The notes under the pieces: generated by a model
Told to the model about the DNA's origin: nothing
Database searches by the model: none
What the model saw: only the letters and a program-made list of their open reading frames with translations
Program-made: the position numbers and the translations under genes
Source of the DNA: JBCDJG01 sp038748065
Lineage (GTDB): Bacteria > Pseudomonadota > Gammaproteobacteria > Pseudomonadales > Halieaceae
Assembly: GCA_038748065.1 (NCBI GenBank)
Contig: JBCDJG010000005.1
Location: forward strand, 1 to 64,000
Direction of reading: 5' to 3'
DNA length: 64,000 nucleotides
Shown: one piece after another, positions 32,878 through 41,024 of the stretch
Layout: the number at the start of each line of letters is the position of its first letter
Position numbering within the stretch: the stretch's first letter is position 1

Positions 32878-33402
32878 ATGAAAAACAAGTCTATGGAAAC
32901 GCGTCTCAGCCAGGAGGTCCTGGATTTCATTCACCGCCGCCGCTCTTTGCAGATCGCCAGCCTCGGTGAAGACGGCATCCCTTTTGCGTCCTATGCACCC
33001 TTCGCGATCGGCGATAACTGCCTCTACGTTCTACTGAGCGATATCGCGATCCACGGCGTGAATCTGAGCAGAACCCCTGACGCCTCGGTGCTCATCATCG
33101 AGGACGAAGATTCGGCGACCGAGTTGTTCGCGCGCATACGTGTTAACTACACCGTACGCGCGCAGCAGTTAGCCTATGAGGGTGATGAGTGGCAGACGGG
33201 GGTTGACGCGCTCGCGCAGCGTCATGGTGAGCGCCCCAGACAGCTGAGCCAGCTGGCGGATTTCCGGCTGTTCAGGCTGACTCCGCAGAAGGGACGCTTT
33301 GTGAAGGGTTTCGGCAAAGCCTACACGCTGGCCGGTGGCACACTGGCGGGTCGGGCGATCGAGCATCTGCGCGACGGCCACAAGTCTCGGCCAGCGGCCT
33401 AG
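32878..33402 (+). CDS. hutZ: Pyridoxamine-phosphate-oxidase-like haem-degrading protein (HutZ/HugZ family)
   Basis: 174 aa with GAGGAA before the ATG. Split-barrel flavin-binding-like fold: LQIASLGEDGIPFASYAPFA, LYVLLSDIAIHGVNLSRTPD and ASVLIIEDEDSA. The C-terminal RFVKGFGKAYTL matches the conserved tail of HutZ/HugZ haem-degrading enzymes. Its location next to a HutX homologue supports haem breakdown or storage in the cytoplasm. No haem receptor or ABC importer lies in the window. Confidence 0.87.
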   Translation: MKNKSMETRLSQEVLDFIHRRRSLQIASLGEDGIPFASYAPFAIGDNCLYVLLSDIAIHGVNLSRTPDASVLIIEDEDSATELFARIRVNYTVRAQQLAYEGDEWQTGVDALAQRHGERPRQLSQLADFRLFRLTPQKGRFVKGFGKAYTLAGGTLAGRAIEHLRDGHKSRPAA

Positions 33403-33431
33403 GCCTTGCCTACCCTCCTTCAAAAAGTACG

Positions 33432-34586
33432 CTAGCGGTTTTGCTGCAACCACTCGTCCAGCTGGCGCTGGGCCATTCGCACCAGGTCGCCCTGAGCCAT
33501 GGGGATGTCGCTGTTGTGCGTGCCCCATCCGGGGAAGTCTTCCGGGCCAACGTTATCAATGAGTGCATCATCCGGGCTATCCGCGACGCGTATGGCCAGG
33601 TATACGGTACCGCCATCCTCCACGCATTCGCCGAATACCCGGTCTGGCAGGGTGAAATAGGGCGTGGTGATGCGGGCGTTTTCTGCCGGATTTTCGTAAG
33701 GGAAGAAATCGATGACCGAAAAGTAGGGCGTCAGCAGGCGTTCGCCGCTGCCAAGATCCACGGGGTTGGTGCAGGTCGGCCGTGTGTTGGGATTTTCAGT
33801 GACGCCAAAGAAGGCGTCCTCGCCGGGCGGGTCGTTTGCGTAGAAAGTGGAGTAGGCGACGAAGCAGCTGATCTCCTGCTCAGGTGAGCAGGGCGGAGTC
33901 TGCTCAAAACTGCCGCCCGTATCTGCATCCAGCGGGCGCTCGACGTCCAGGCCAATTAAATGCGCGGCGACAAAGCGTTGCTCGAGATAGGCGTTGCCCT
34001 CGATCTCCTCACGGATTAGCTGAATACCGTAGACTGTTCCCTGTGAATGCGTCACAAGGAAAAAGGGTCTACCGCCATGATTGGCAATGAACTGGCGGAA
34101 AGCGTCCAGCACGTCGTCATAGGCCAGTTGAGCATTCTCCGGGGTGGCATTATCAAGATTGCCGGAGGTGATCTGGCGATAAACGGGCGCATAGATATCG
34201 CAGACACCTCGGTAGCGTCCTACTTGCAAATAAGCTGCGCCGCGCTCGATGTCAGGCTCGAGATCGGAGTTGATGCTCGGGTCCCTGCTGATTGTGGGAT
34301 AGAGATAGAAACAGTCAGCTTCCGGATCTTCAACGTCGGTAAAAGTCTCCAGCTGCGTGCTGCCGTCGGCGAAAATTATGGTTGCTGACAGGTCGGCGGC
34401 GCAGGCATTAGCTACGCCTGTGATATCCGGTCGACACATCCAGTTGGTGGCCGGATCGTACTGCGCGCTGAGGTAACCGCTGTAGGGATTGATGCTTGCG
34501 GGATCTGCCGGTGGCGGTGAATCGCTGCCGTCGCTGCAGGCAATCAGCGTCAGGGCCACCAGGGCCGCTAGTATCGTGCGGGGCAT
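33432..34586 (-). CDS. DUF3089 lipoprotein, alpha/beta-hydrolase-like
   Basis: 384 aa from ATG 34586, with GGAG 5 bp upstream; longer in-frame starts run into the LapD gene. Lipoprotein signal MPRTILAALVALTLIACSDG (Cys17). DUF3089 landmarks are DCFYLYPTIS, GVCDIYAPVYRQ, and a probable nucleophile elbow FFLVTHSQGTVYG with Ser181; SFVAYSTF-like and TPYFSVIDFFPY stretches follow. Probably an exported lipase/esterase-type protein, but the family is not characterised. It lies downstream of lapG-lapD on the same strand with an 86-bp gap. Confidence 0.85.
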   Translation of the reverse strand: MPRTILAALVALTLIACSDGSDSPPPADPASINPYSGYLSAQYDPATNWMCRPDITGVANACAADLSATIIFADGSTQLETFTDVEDPEADCFYLYPTISRDPSINSDLEPDIERGAAYLQVGRYRGVCDIYAPVYRQITSGNLDNATPENAQLAYDDVLDAFRQFIANHGGRPFFLVTHSQGTVYGIQLIREEIEGNAYLEQRFVAAHLIGLDVERPLDADTGGSFEQTPPCSPEQEISCFVAYSTFYANDPPGEDAFFGVTENPNTRPTCTNPVDLGSGERLLTPYFSVIDFFPYENPAENARITTPYFTLPDRVFGECVEDGGTVYLAIRVADSPDDALIDNVGPEDFPGWGTHNSDIPMAQGDLVRMAQRQLDEWLQQNR

Positions 34587-34672
34587 TGCTACTCCGTGAG
34601 CTTTCAGAAGGTCCACGATTATACGCGGGCGTGGGCCGCTCGGGTCCTTGCTCGCTGCGGATTTTTTATAGA

Positions 34673-36589
34673 TCAGCTCAGCTCGATACCCGGGCCAGTG
34701 CCGCCGTCCGCGCCGAGTTCGCGCAGTGCAGCCCATTCCTCGGGGGTTCGCACGCCCTCGGCCAGCACGATGACGCCAATGGAATGGCCCACGGTGCATA
34801 GAGTGCGCAGCAGCGTCTGATTGGCGGCGTTTTCGTCTACCCCGCGTACGAAGCTGGCGTCGATCTTGAAGTAGTCAACGCCGACATCCGCCAGCTGGCC
34901 CAGCTCCGCGAGCTGATGGCCCATATGTTCAATCCCAATTTTGGTGCCAAAACTGCGCGCCCGGGCGCACAGCTTCTTGAAGCTGTCCAGGTGACGGAAG
35001 GCCATGGATTCAGAGAGCTCCAGCCACAGCTTGGCGGCCGCCGCTTCATTCATAGACAGCTGCTGTGACATCCAGGGAATAAAGCTGGCATCTACGACAG
35101 CCGCGACAGAGAGGTTGACGGCAACCGGCTCTCCGGAGGCCTCAATTTTCTGCAAGGCAAGCTTGATAACTTGCTTATCGAGCTCCTCCGACAACTCGAG
35201 GCGATTGATCCACGGTAGAAAGCGGCCAGCGGAGAGTAGCTGTCCATCCAGCTCAAGTCGCACGGGTGCCTCAAAGTGCAGCAGCTTTTCATCAAGATCA
35301 ACGACGGGGAACTGCGTCAGTGAGAAGTCGCCATTACTAAAGGCGCGATCGAAGATGCGGCGCCAATCGTCTAGCTGCTCGCGCACCGGCTTGACCTGGA
35401 CATCGCCCATGAAGGCCTGTTGGATGGGCGAGTCTTCAGACTGCTCGGCGGACTGCAGCGCACCGTCAAGCAGGGTCAGCAGTTCCCCCAGCTTGTTGCC
35501 ATGCTCGTAGATAATCGTCGCAGCGGGCAACTGTACCGTGTCCTGCATATTGTGTTTTTCGAGGGCAGCCTGCATGGCGTCCTGCGCCTCGGCTGTTGCT
35601 GCCTTGGCGTCCATGGAACGAGGCGCCAGCAGCCCAAAGTCAGAGCCGTTCATGCGCGCCGCGGCCCAGCGGCTGTGGCTCCCGGCGATACGGTTCAGCT
35701 CTGTGCCCATATCTTTCAGCATGAGGTCTATCGCGCGGCGGCCATAGTTCCTGTTGAGCTCTGCCAGCCCCTTGATCCGCAGCAGGCTGAGGCTACCCGT
35801 AGCGTTGACATCGTCGCTCTCCAGCGCCGCGTCGAGGGCTTGAACGAAGGGCTCGCGATTCAACAGGGCCGTCACTTTGTCGATGTGGGCTTCGCGCTGC
35901 CACTTCTCCAGGCGTTTGGCTTCGGCCTGTAGCACTTTTTTAATGCGCTGGGACAGCTCATTCATGGCGCTAACAACTTGTCTGAACTCGCGCGTGCGCG
36001 GCTCCGGGATGCTGATGAAGCGTCGTTCACCGATGGCTTCTGCCTGTTCTACCACGTCGTCCAGTGGCTGCAGAATGATCTTCAGAAGATAGGTCCCGAG
36101 GGAGCCCGCCAGCACCATGGCCACGAGAAAAACGCCTGCGAGTTTCTGCGAGCCTTGCCACAGTTCGGCATAGGCGAAACGTGAGTGGCTGCGCAGGGTC
36201 AGTGTTCCCACCTGCTGCCAACCCTTCTGAATCGCGGCGAGGCCAGGGTCGATCTCCAGCGGGAACAGGGCGATAAACCAGGCGGGGGCTTCGGTAATCG
36301 GCGAGTTGTCCTGACGGTACATCATGACCCTGCCATCCGGGTCAGTCAGCTCAATGTATTCATAAAAGCCCGTATCGAACTGAGCTGCCAGGGTCAGTTC
36401 CAGCAACACCTCATCGGCATCCTGCTGGGTCAGCGACAGGGCCAGGGCGTTCGCGTTGTCTGCGTTTTTGATGCCCAGCTGTTGTTGCAGGTAGGACTTC
36501 GCTGAGTAGGTGTTTACGAGGAAGGCTCCGCCAAACACCAGGGTCAGGATGAATATGATTGCCAGCCAGAGTTGCTTGTATAGTGACAT
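34673..36589 (-). CDS. lapD: LapD-like c-di-GMP receptor (degenerate GGDEF-EAL)
   Basis: 638 aa. TM helix 1 (LWLAIIFILTLVFGGAFLV), a periplasmic LapD/MoxY domain containing GWQQVG (Trp124), TM helix 2 (about 151-170), HAMP-like ILQPLDDVVEQAEAIGERR, then GGDEF and EAL domains. Both catalytic signatures are broken: MNGSDF replaces GGDEF and FEAPVRLEL replaces the EAL core, so it should bind rather than make or cleave c-di-GMP. LapD sequesters the protease LapG when c-di-GMP is high, keeping an adhesin on the surface. The lapG gene is directly upstream, 24 bp away. Confidence 0.92.
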   Translation of the reverse strand: MSLYKQLWLAIIFILTLVFGGAFLVNTYSAKSYLQQQLGIKNADNANALALSLTQQDADEVLLELTLAAQFDTGFYEYIELTDPDGRVMMYRQDNSPITEAPAWFIALFPLEIDPGLAAIQKGWQQVGTLTLRSHSRFAYAELWQGSQKLAGVFLVAMVLAGSLGTYLLKIILQPLDDVVEQAEAIGERRFISIPEPRTREFRQVVSAMNELSQRIKKVLQAEAKRLEKWQREAHIDKVTALLNREPFVQALDAALESDDVNATGSLSLLRIKGLAELNRNYGRRAIDLMLKDMGTELNRIAGSHSRWAAARMNGSDFGLLAPRSMDAKAATAEAQDAMQAALEKHNMQDTVQLPAATIIYEHGNKLGELLTLLDGALQSAEQSEDSPIQQAFMGDVQVKPVREQLDDWRRIFDRAFSNGDFSLTQFPVVDLDEKLLHFEAPVRLELDGQLLSAGRFLPWINRLELSEELDKQVIKLALQKIEASGEPVAVNLSVAAVVDASFIPWMSQQLSMNEAAAAKLWLELSESMAFRHLDSFKKLCARARSFGTKIGIEHMGHQLAELGQLADVGVDYFKIDASFVRGVDENAANQTLLRTLCTVGHSIGVIVLAEGVRTPEEWAALRELGADGGTGPGIELS

Positions 36590-36613
36590 TGCTTGTCTCC
36601 GTCGCGGGTCCGC

Positions 36614-37342
36614 CTAGCCCAGACCTTCATTGGCAGCGCGCTGCAGTAGATCGCGCCAGCGAGATAGTTTTGCACCGGGGTCGCGGGTGGCCGGCGCCGC
36701 CGCGCCTCCTACCCAGAGTCCCTGACTGTTGAAACCGTACACCGGTTTCAAGTCAGTGCGTTTCGAGCCCGGCCAGATGTCGTAAATCAGGTTGTCCAGG
36801 ATCAAGGGGTCAGACCCGGGCGTTTCGTAGTAGGCCAGCACCATATGCGCCGCGTGGACGCCGCCAACGGCGGCCTTGACGTAAGTGATACGGAGCTTGT
36901 CTACCGGTACGCCAGCGAGCAGTAGAGTCGCGTACTTGGCGATAGCAAAGTCCTCGCAGTCGCCGCGGCGATTGCCCATGGTTTCCAGCGGCGTTGCCCA
37001 GTAGTCTTTCTGCCCCCAGGCCACAGGGTCTTCCACCCACTTGATCTTGCCGTTGAAGAAGTTGTTTACGGCTTTCAGCTTGTCGCGATCCGTCATGCCC
37101 TGCATGCCAGCGATGGACTGCCGCCACTCTGCAACGAGGTTAGCGGTGGGCTGCCCATAGCGTGACAGGGCGAGAGACTGCATTCGGTCCAGGTCGGGTT
37201 CGGCGATAACCAGCGCGCACAGCATAAAAAGTGGCAACCAGCTTGCCCTGTGCGCTTTTAGCAGGCCCCCGAACGCTCGTGGGCCAAGGCACCAAGGCAG
37301 CGGATCACGTGGCAGCGCCGGTGCTTCCGGGTTGTTGTTCAT
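36614..37342 (-). CDS. lapG: LapG-like transglutaminase-like cysteine peptidase
   Basis: 242 aa from ATG 37342. One hydrophobic segment (ASWLPLFMLCALVIAEPD, residues 33-50) should export it to the periplasm. Catalytic triad is visible: Cys129 in RRGDCEDFAIAKY, His166 in HAAHMVLAYY, Asp183 in LILDNLIYDIWP. The family cleaves the N-terminus of LapA-type giant adhesins, releasing biofilm cells. The adhesin itself is not in this window. The ribosome site is weak, and a start at 37399 or 37417 cannot be excluded. Confidence 0.92.
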   Translation of the reverse strand: MNNNPEAPALPRDPLPWCLGPRAFGGLLKAHRASWLPLFMLCALVIAEPDLDRMQSLALSRYGQPTANLVAEWRQSIAGMQGMTDRDKLKAVNNFFNGKIKWVEDPVAWGQKDYWATPLETMGNRRGDCEDFAIAKYATLLLAGVPVDKLRITYVKAAVGGVHAAHMVLAYYETPGSDPLILDNLIYDIWPGSKRTDLKPVYGFNSQGLWVGGAAAPATRDPGAKLSRWRDLLQRAANEGLG

Positions 37343-37392
37343 AGCGTGTCCAGTGTAGCGTAGCTCGCCGCGCGACGCTGCAATCTCTGCCC

Positions 37393-37420
37393 TTGCCATT
37401 TGGCCCGGTCTTTTCATAAT
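37393..37420 (+). promoter_or_regulatory. Sigma-70 promoter for the second P-II gene
   Basis: TTGCCA at 37393-37398, 16-bp spacer, CATAAT at 37415-37420; one mismatch in each box. It sits in the 110-bp divergent region between lapG and the P-II gene and has no sigma-54 or NtrC-like element, unlike the glnK unit. Confidence 0.6.
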
Positions 37421-37452
37421 AGAAGGGTCATGTGACGAGGAGAACTGCTGTT

Positions 37453-37791
37453 ATGAAACTCGTAACTGCCATTATCAAGCCCTTCAAACTGGACGACGTG
37501 CGCGCGGCCTTGGCGGACATCGGCGTACAGGGCATCACCTGCACCGAGGTCAAGGGCTTTGGCCGCCAGCGTGGTCATACCGAGCTCTATCGCGGAACCG
37601 AATATGTCGTGGATTTTTTGCCCAAACTCAAGCTGGAAATCGCCGTAGGAGATGGCCAGGTTGAGGGGACGATTGATGCGATCTCGAAGGCGGCCAGCAC
37701 CGGCAAGATTGGCGATGGCAAGATTTTCGTAACCGATCTTGATGAGGTGACGCGTATCCGTACCGGTGAAACCGGCGAGGATGCCATATAG
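37453..37791 (+). CDS. P-II family nitrogen regulator (second copy)
   Basis: 112 aa, starting at ATG 37453 after GAGGAGAA. It is very close to the GlnK at 18304 throughout: KPFKLDDVRAALADIGVQGI, T-loop GFGRQRGHTELYRGTEY with Tyr51, and the identical ending RIRTGETGEDAI. Constitutive-type promoter and lack of amtB linkage suggest the GlnB-like role (adjusting glutamine synthetase and NtrB), but sequence alone does not separate GlnB from GlnK. Divergent from lapG and convergent with the HAD hydrolase, 3 bp apart. Confidence 0.94.
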   Translation: MKLVTAIIKPFKLDDVRAALADIGVQGITCTEVKGFGRQRGHTELYRGTEYVVDFLPKLKLEIAVGDGQVEGTIDAISKAASTGKIGDGKIFVTDLDEVTRIRTGETGEDAI

Positions 37792-37794
37792 CGG

Positions 37795-38508
37795 CTAGCG
37801 CGCGCTTGCCAGCGACGCGACCGCTTCCGGCAGCTCTTTCAGGTTGGTGATCTCCCGGTCGGCACGCTGTCCGCCGGGCCACGCCGTCGAGCGATTGTTC
37901 ATCCACACGGTGCGCATACCGACCGCACGCGCTCCCTCGATGTCATGCTCTGGATTGTCCCCCACGTGCACGATCTGCGCGGGTGCGGCCTCGGCGCGTG
38001 CCAAAGCGGCACGAAACATGTCCGGCGCGGGCTTGCTCGCGCCCAGGTCTTCGGCAAGGAAAGCAAAATCGAAGTATTCCCCGGCGTCTGTTTTGTAGAT
38101 GTCGGCGTTGCCATTAGTAAGCGCGCCGAGCGTATAGCGTTTAGCCAGCAGCTCCAGCACGCCCAGCGCCTCCTCGTAGAGCTCGACCTTGTGGCGTTCC
38201 GCCAGGAAAGCATCGAAGGCCGCTCGCGCGCCGCTGCGGGCCCGTTCTTCGTCGTAGCCGGCCTGCTTTTGCAGCTGAAACAGCATTTCGATGCGCATCT
38301 GGCTGATGTTGTGCGCAAGCTCCGGGTGAGTCTTCCAAACCGTTTTCTTGAACTCCCACAGCCCGTCGTGATCGTAGGCTTCGATAGCGCCAGGCCTGTG
38401 AAGCAGGAGCCATTCGCGCTGTGCCTGCTCGGCGCGCAACAGGGCTGGTTCAACATCCCAGAGCGTGTTGTCCAGATCGAAGGTAATGACGCGAATCGAG
38501 CCCGACAC
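37795..38508 (-). CDS. HAD superfamily hydrolase (YigB-like)
   Basis: 237 aa from GTG 38508, chosen for GAGG 9 bp upstream and tight linkage to xerC (4-bp gap). HAD motif I is ITFDLDNTLWD, motif II GALTNGNAD, motif III Lys in ASKPAPDMF, motif IV VHVGDNPEHDIEGARAVGM. YigB-type enzymes dephosphorylate FMN or related small phosphates. It is the last gene of lptM-lysA-dapF-DUF484-xerC-HAD, the same order seen in E. coli and Pseudomonas. Confidence 0.9.
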   Translation of the reverse strand: MSGSIRVITFDLDNTLWDVEPALLRAEQAQREWLLLHRPGAIEAYDHDGLWEFKKTVWKTHPELAHNISQMRIEMLFQLQKQAGYDEERARSGARAAFDAFLAERHKVELYEEALGVLELLAKRYTLGALTNGNADIYKTDAGEYFDFAFLAEDLGASKPAPDMFRAALARAEAAPAQIVHVGDNPEHDIEGARAVGMRTVWMNNRSTAWPGGQRADREITNLKELPEAVASLASAR

Positions 38509-38512
38509 CGAT

Positions 38513-39430
38513 TCAGTCCTCTTTCCGACGCCTGGCCCTTGGATGAGCGGCGTCATACACCTTGGCCAGGTGTTGGAAGTCGAGATGGGTGTAGATCTGG
38601 GTCGTGGAGATATTGGCGTGGCCCAGCAACTCCTGTACGGCGCGCAGGTCTCCGCTGGACTCCAGCATGTGGCTGGCAAAGGAGTGGCGCAGCATGTGCG
38701 GGTGAACGTCCTGGTGCATCCCGCTTTTGCGGCCCTGCAGTTTCAGCCTAGCCTGGATGTTGCGCGGGCTGATACGCCTGCCTCGAGCGCTGGTGAACAG
38801 CGCTCGCGAGGCATCTTCGGTGGCCCCGGCGGGCGGCCTCAGTGCCAGCCAATCGTCAATGGCGGCCATGGCGACACTACCAACAGGCAGGGTGCGGGTC
38901 TTGCTGCCCTTACCGGTGACGGTCAGCACCTGTTCACGCCGATCTAGATCGTCCAGGTTCAGCCCGGCAAGCTCCGCCAGGCGCAGGCCCGAGGAATAAA
39001 AGAGCTCAGCCATAGCCCGGTCGCGTATTGCGATCACGCCGTCGCCGTCAAACTCGAGGTAGCGCCCGACCTGATCCGCGTCGAGCGTTCGCGGCAGTTT
39101 GCGCCCCCCGCGGGGAGCTTGCACGCTGGCGGCGGGATTGCGCGGCCTGCCAAGCTCTCGACCAAGCCACTGAAAAAAAGAACGCGCCGCTGACAGGCTG
39201 CGCTGGATGCTACTACTGGCCAGGCCCTGGCGGTGCAGCTGGCTGATCCAGCGGCGCACGTCTGCCTCGTCTAGTCGGCTGGCGAGATCGATACCCTGGC
39301 CTTTACTGTAACTGCCGAGCGAGCGCAGGTCGCGCTCATAGTTGCTGATGGTGTGGGGCGAAAGCTGCCTAACCTCCCGCAGATAGGTCAGGAAGCGCTG
39401 CGCAGAATCAGTAAAATCCGCCTCATTCAT
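38513..39430 (-). CDS. xerC: Tyrosine recombinase XerC
   Basis: 305 aa. N-terminal core-binding domain (RFLTYLREVRQLSPHTISNY) and C-terminal catalytic domain with Arg in SSGLRLAELAGL, Lys in TGKGSKTRTLP, HxxR in HMLRHSFASHML, and LLGHANISTTQIYTHLD with the nucleophilic Tyr. Resolves chromosome dimers at dif with XerD. Between DUF484 and the HAD hydrolase, it is the canonical xerC position, not an integrase of a mobile element. No dif site was identified. Confidence 0.97.
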   Translation of the reverse strand: MNEADFTDSAQRFLTYLREVRQLSPHTISNYERDLRSLGSYSKGQGIDLASRLDEADVRRWISQLHRQGLASSSIQRSLSAARSFFQWLGRELGRPRNPAASVQAPRGGRKLPRTLDADQVGRYLEFDGDGVIAIRDRAMAELFYSSGLRLAELAGLNLDDLDRREQVLTVTGKGSKTRTLPVGSVAMAAIDDWLALRPPAGATEDASRALFTSARGRRISPRNIQARLKLQGRKSGMHQDVHPHMLRHSFASHMLESSGDLRAVQELLGHANISTTQIYTHLDFQHLAKVYDAAHPRARRRKED

Positions 39431-39436
39431 CAGTGG

Positions 39437-40135
39437 TTAGAGGCCCGCACGATCCAGTGCTGGCAGCAGGCGTACGATGACGTCAGCGAGATGATGCAGG
39501 AAGACAGTCCCCATAGCGCTGTCGTAGCGCTGGGCATCCGCGCTACCCACGGCGATAAAGCCCATCTCGCGATCTCGATACAAAGGCATGACCGCGGCCG
39601 ACCCGAGCGAGGGCGCAGCGGGAAACAGGAAAGCCAGTTCTTCCGGGCGCAGGGCGCCACACATGGCCTTGCGGCTGCGCAGCAGCGTGCCAATCTCTGC
39701 TGTCGCGTGCTCGTGGCTCTCTATGCGGCAGGTCTCGGTCGATGCTGAAGGGTCGCCGAAGAGCACAATGCTGGCGTGCTCAACGTCAAAATCCTCCGCC
39801 ATTGATCGATTGAACGTGGCGCACAAGGCGTCGCGGCTTTGCGCTTCGAGCAGGCCGAGCACGAGGCCCCGGGTGCGCTCGTAAAGGGCGTCATTATCGC
39901 GGGCGTTAGCGGTAAGCGTATTTAAGCGGCGGCGCATCTCCACATTGCGCTCGCGCAGCACGCTGACCTGTTTTTCCACGAGTGACACTGCGCTGCCAGA
40001 GGCATGCGAAATATGCAGGTAATCCAGCAAATCTGGGTTCTTCTTAAGGAAATCCCCGTTTTCCTTGAGGTACTCGCGGACATCGTGCTCGTCGAGTGTC
40101 GCAGCTTCGGCTGCCGGATCGGTGCTCGCAGACAT
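39437..40135 (-). CDS. DUF484 family protein (YigA-like)
   Basis: 232 aa from ATG 40135; GGGGAG lies 7 bp upstream, whereas the ATG at 40141 is only 1 bp from it. Begins with a helical region (VREYLKENGDFLKKNPDLLD) and continues with a GAF-like domain (GSAAVMPLYRDREMGFIAVG). Function is unknown; some gammaproteobacterial members affect XerC. Placed between dapF and xerC in the conserved operon, 6 bp before xerC. Confidence 0.9.
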   Translation of the reverse strand: MSASTDPAAEAATLDEHDVREYLKENGDFLKKNPDLLDYLHISHASGSAVSLVEKQVSVLRERNVEMRRRLNTLTANARDNDALYERTRGLVLGLLEAQSRDALCATFNRSMAEDFDVEHASIVLFGDPSASTETCRIESHEHATAEIGTLLRSRKAMCGALRPEELAFLFPAAPSLGSAAVMPLYRDREMGFIAVGSADAQRYDSAMGTVFLHHLADVIVRLLPALDRAGL

Positions 40136-40172
40136 GCTCATTCTCCCCGGTCAGCACCCGCCGGGGCAGGTG

Positions 40173-41003
40173 CTAGATTTTTATCGTCCCCTCGTACACG
40201 ACGGCGGTTGGGCCTGTCATGTGAACGCTGTGGCCATCCCCTTCCCAGCTGATCAACAGCTTACCGCCAGGCAGCTCGGCTGTCACGGACTCCTCCAGCC
40301 AGCCACGGCGCATGCCATAGGCGGCGGCGGCACAGGCGCCGGTGCCGCAGGCCAGGGTTTCCCCCACGCCGCGTTCAAACACGCGAAGCTTGAATTCCGT
40401 GCGTGATACAACCTGCATAAAGCCTGCGTTCGCTCGCTGCGGGAAAGCCGGATGGTGTTCTATCTGGGGGCCCAGCGTTTCGAGGTCCATCGCATCGACA
40501 TCGTCCACGCGCCAAACGGCGTGGGGATTACCCATGGAAACCGCACCGATCTCGATCTCCCTATCCGCCAGGGCGAGCGTATAGCTCGGCGCAGGCTCAG
40601 CTGCCTCGAACGGGATGTCTGCAGGATCAAACCGAGGCATGCCCATATCGACCTCGACCTGGTGCCTGTCGTGCACCTTTAGTTCCAGCAAGCCCCCGGG
40701 ACTCTCAACGGCAATCACGCGCTTGTTAGTGAGCTTGCGCTCCCGCACGAAGCGCGCGAAGCAGCGGGCACCGTTGCCACACTGCTCGACCTCGTCGCCG
40801 TCGGCGTTATAGATCCGATAGCGAAAGTCAACGTCCGGGCGCGTCGGCGCCTCCACCACCAGGACCTGGTCACAGCCGATGCCGAAGTGTCGGTCTGCGA
40901 TCTTACGAATATCCCGCCGACGCAGCTTGGCATGCTGACTGATCAGGTCTATCACGACGAAGTCGTTACCAGCACCGTGCATCTTGGTGAATTTGAGAAT
41001 CAT
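40173..41003 (-). CDS. dapF: Diaminopimelate epimerase
   Basis: 276 aa. Converts LL- to meso-diaminopimelate for lysine and peptidoglycan synthesis. It begins MILKFTKMHGAGNDFVVID; the two catalytic cysteines are in EQCGNGARCFARF and ACGTGACAAAAYG. Situated 21 bp after lysA in the lysine operon. Confidence 0.98.
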   Translation of the reverse strand: MILKFTKMHGAGNDFVVIDLISQHAKLRRRDIRKIADRHFGIGCDQVLVVEAPTRPDVDFRYRIYNADGDEVEQCGNGARCFARFVRERKLTNKRVIAVESPGGLLELKVHDRHQVEVDMGMPRFDPADIPFEAAEPAPSYTLALADREIEIGAVSMGNPHAVWRVDDVDAMDLETLGPQIEHHPAFPQRANAGFMQVVSRTEFKLRVFERGVGETLACGTGACAAAAYGMRRGWLEESVTAELPGGKLLISWEGDGHSVHMTGPTAVVYEGTIKI

Positions 41004-41024
41004 GGCTGATTGAGGCCTGGCCGC

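Noticed and set aside
38513..39430. Integrase marking a mobile element
   Set aside because: Position between DUF484 and a HAD hydrolase in the lysA-dapF operon is the standard chromosomal xerC location.
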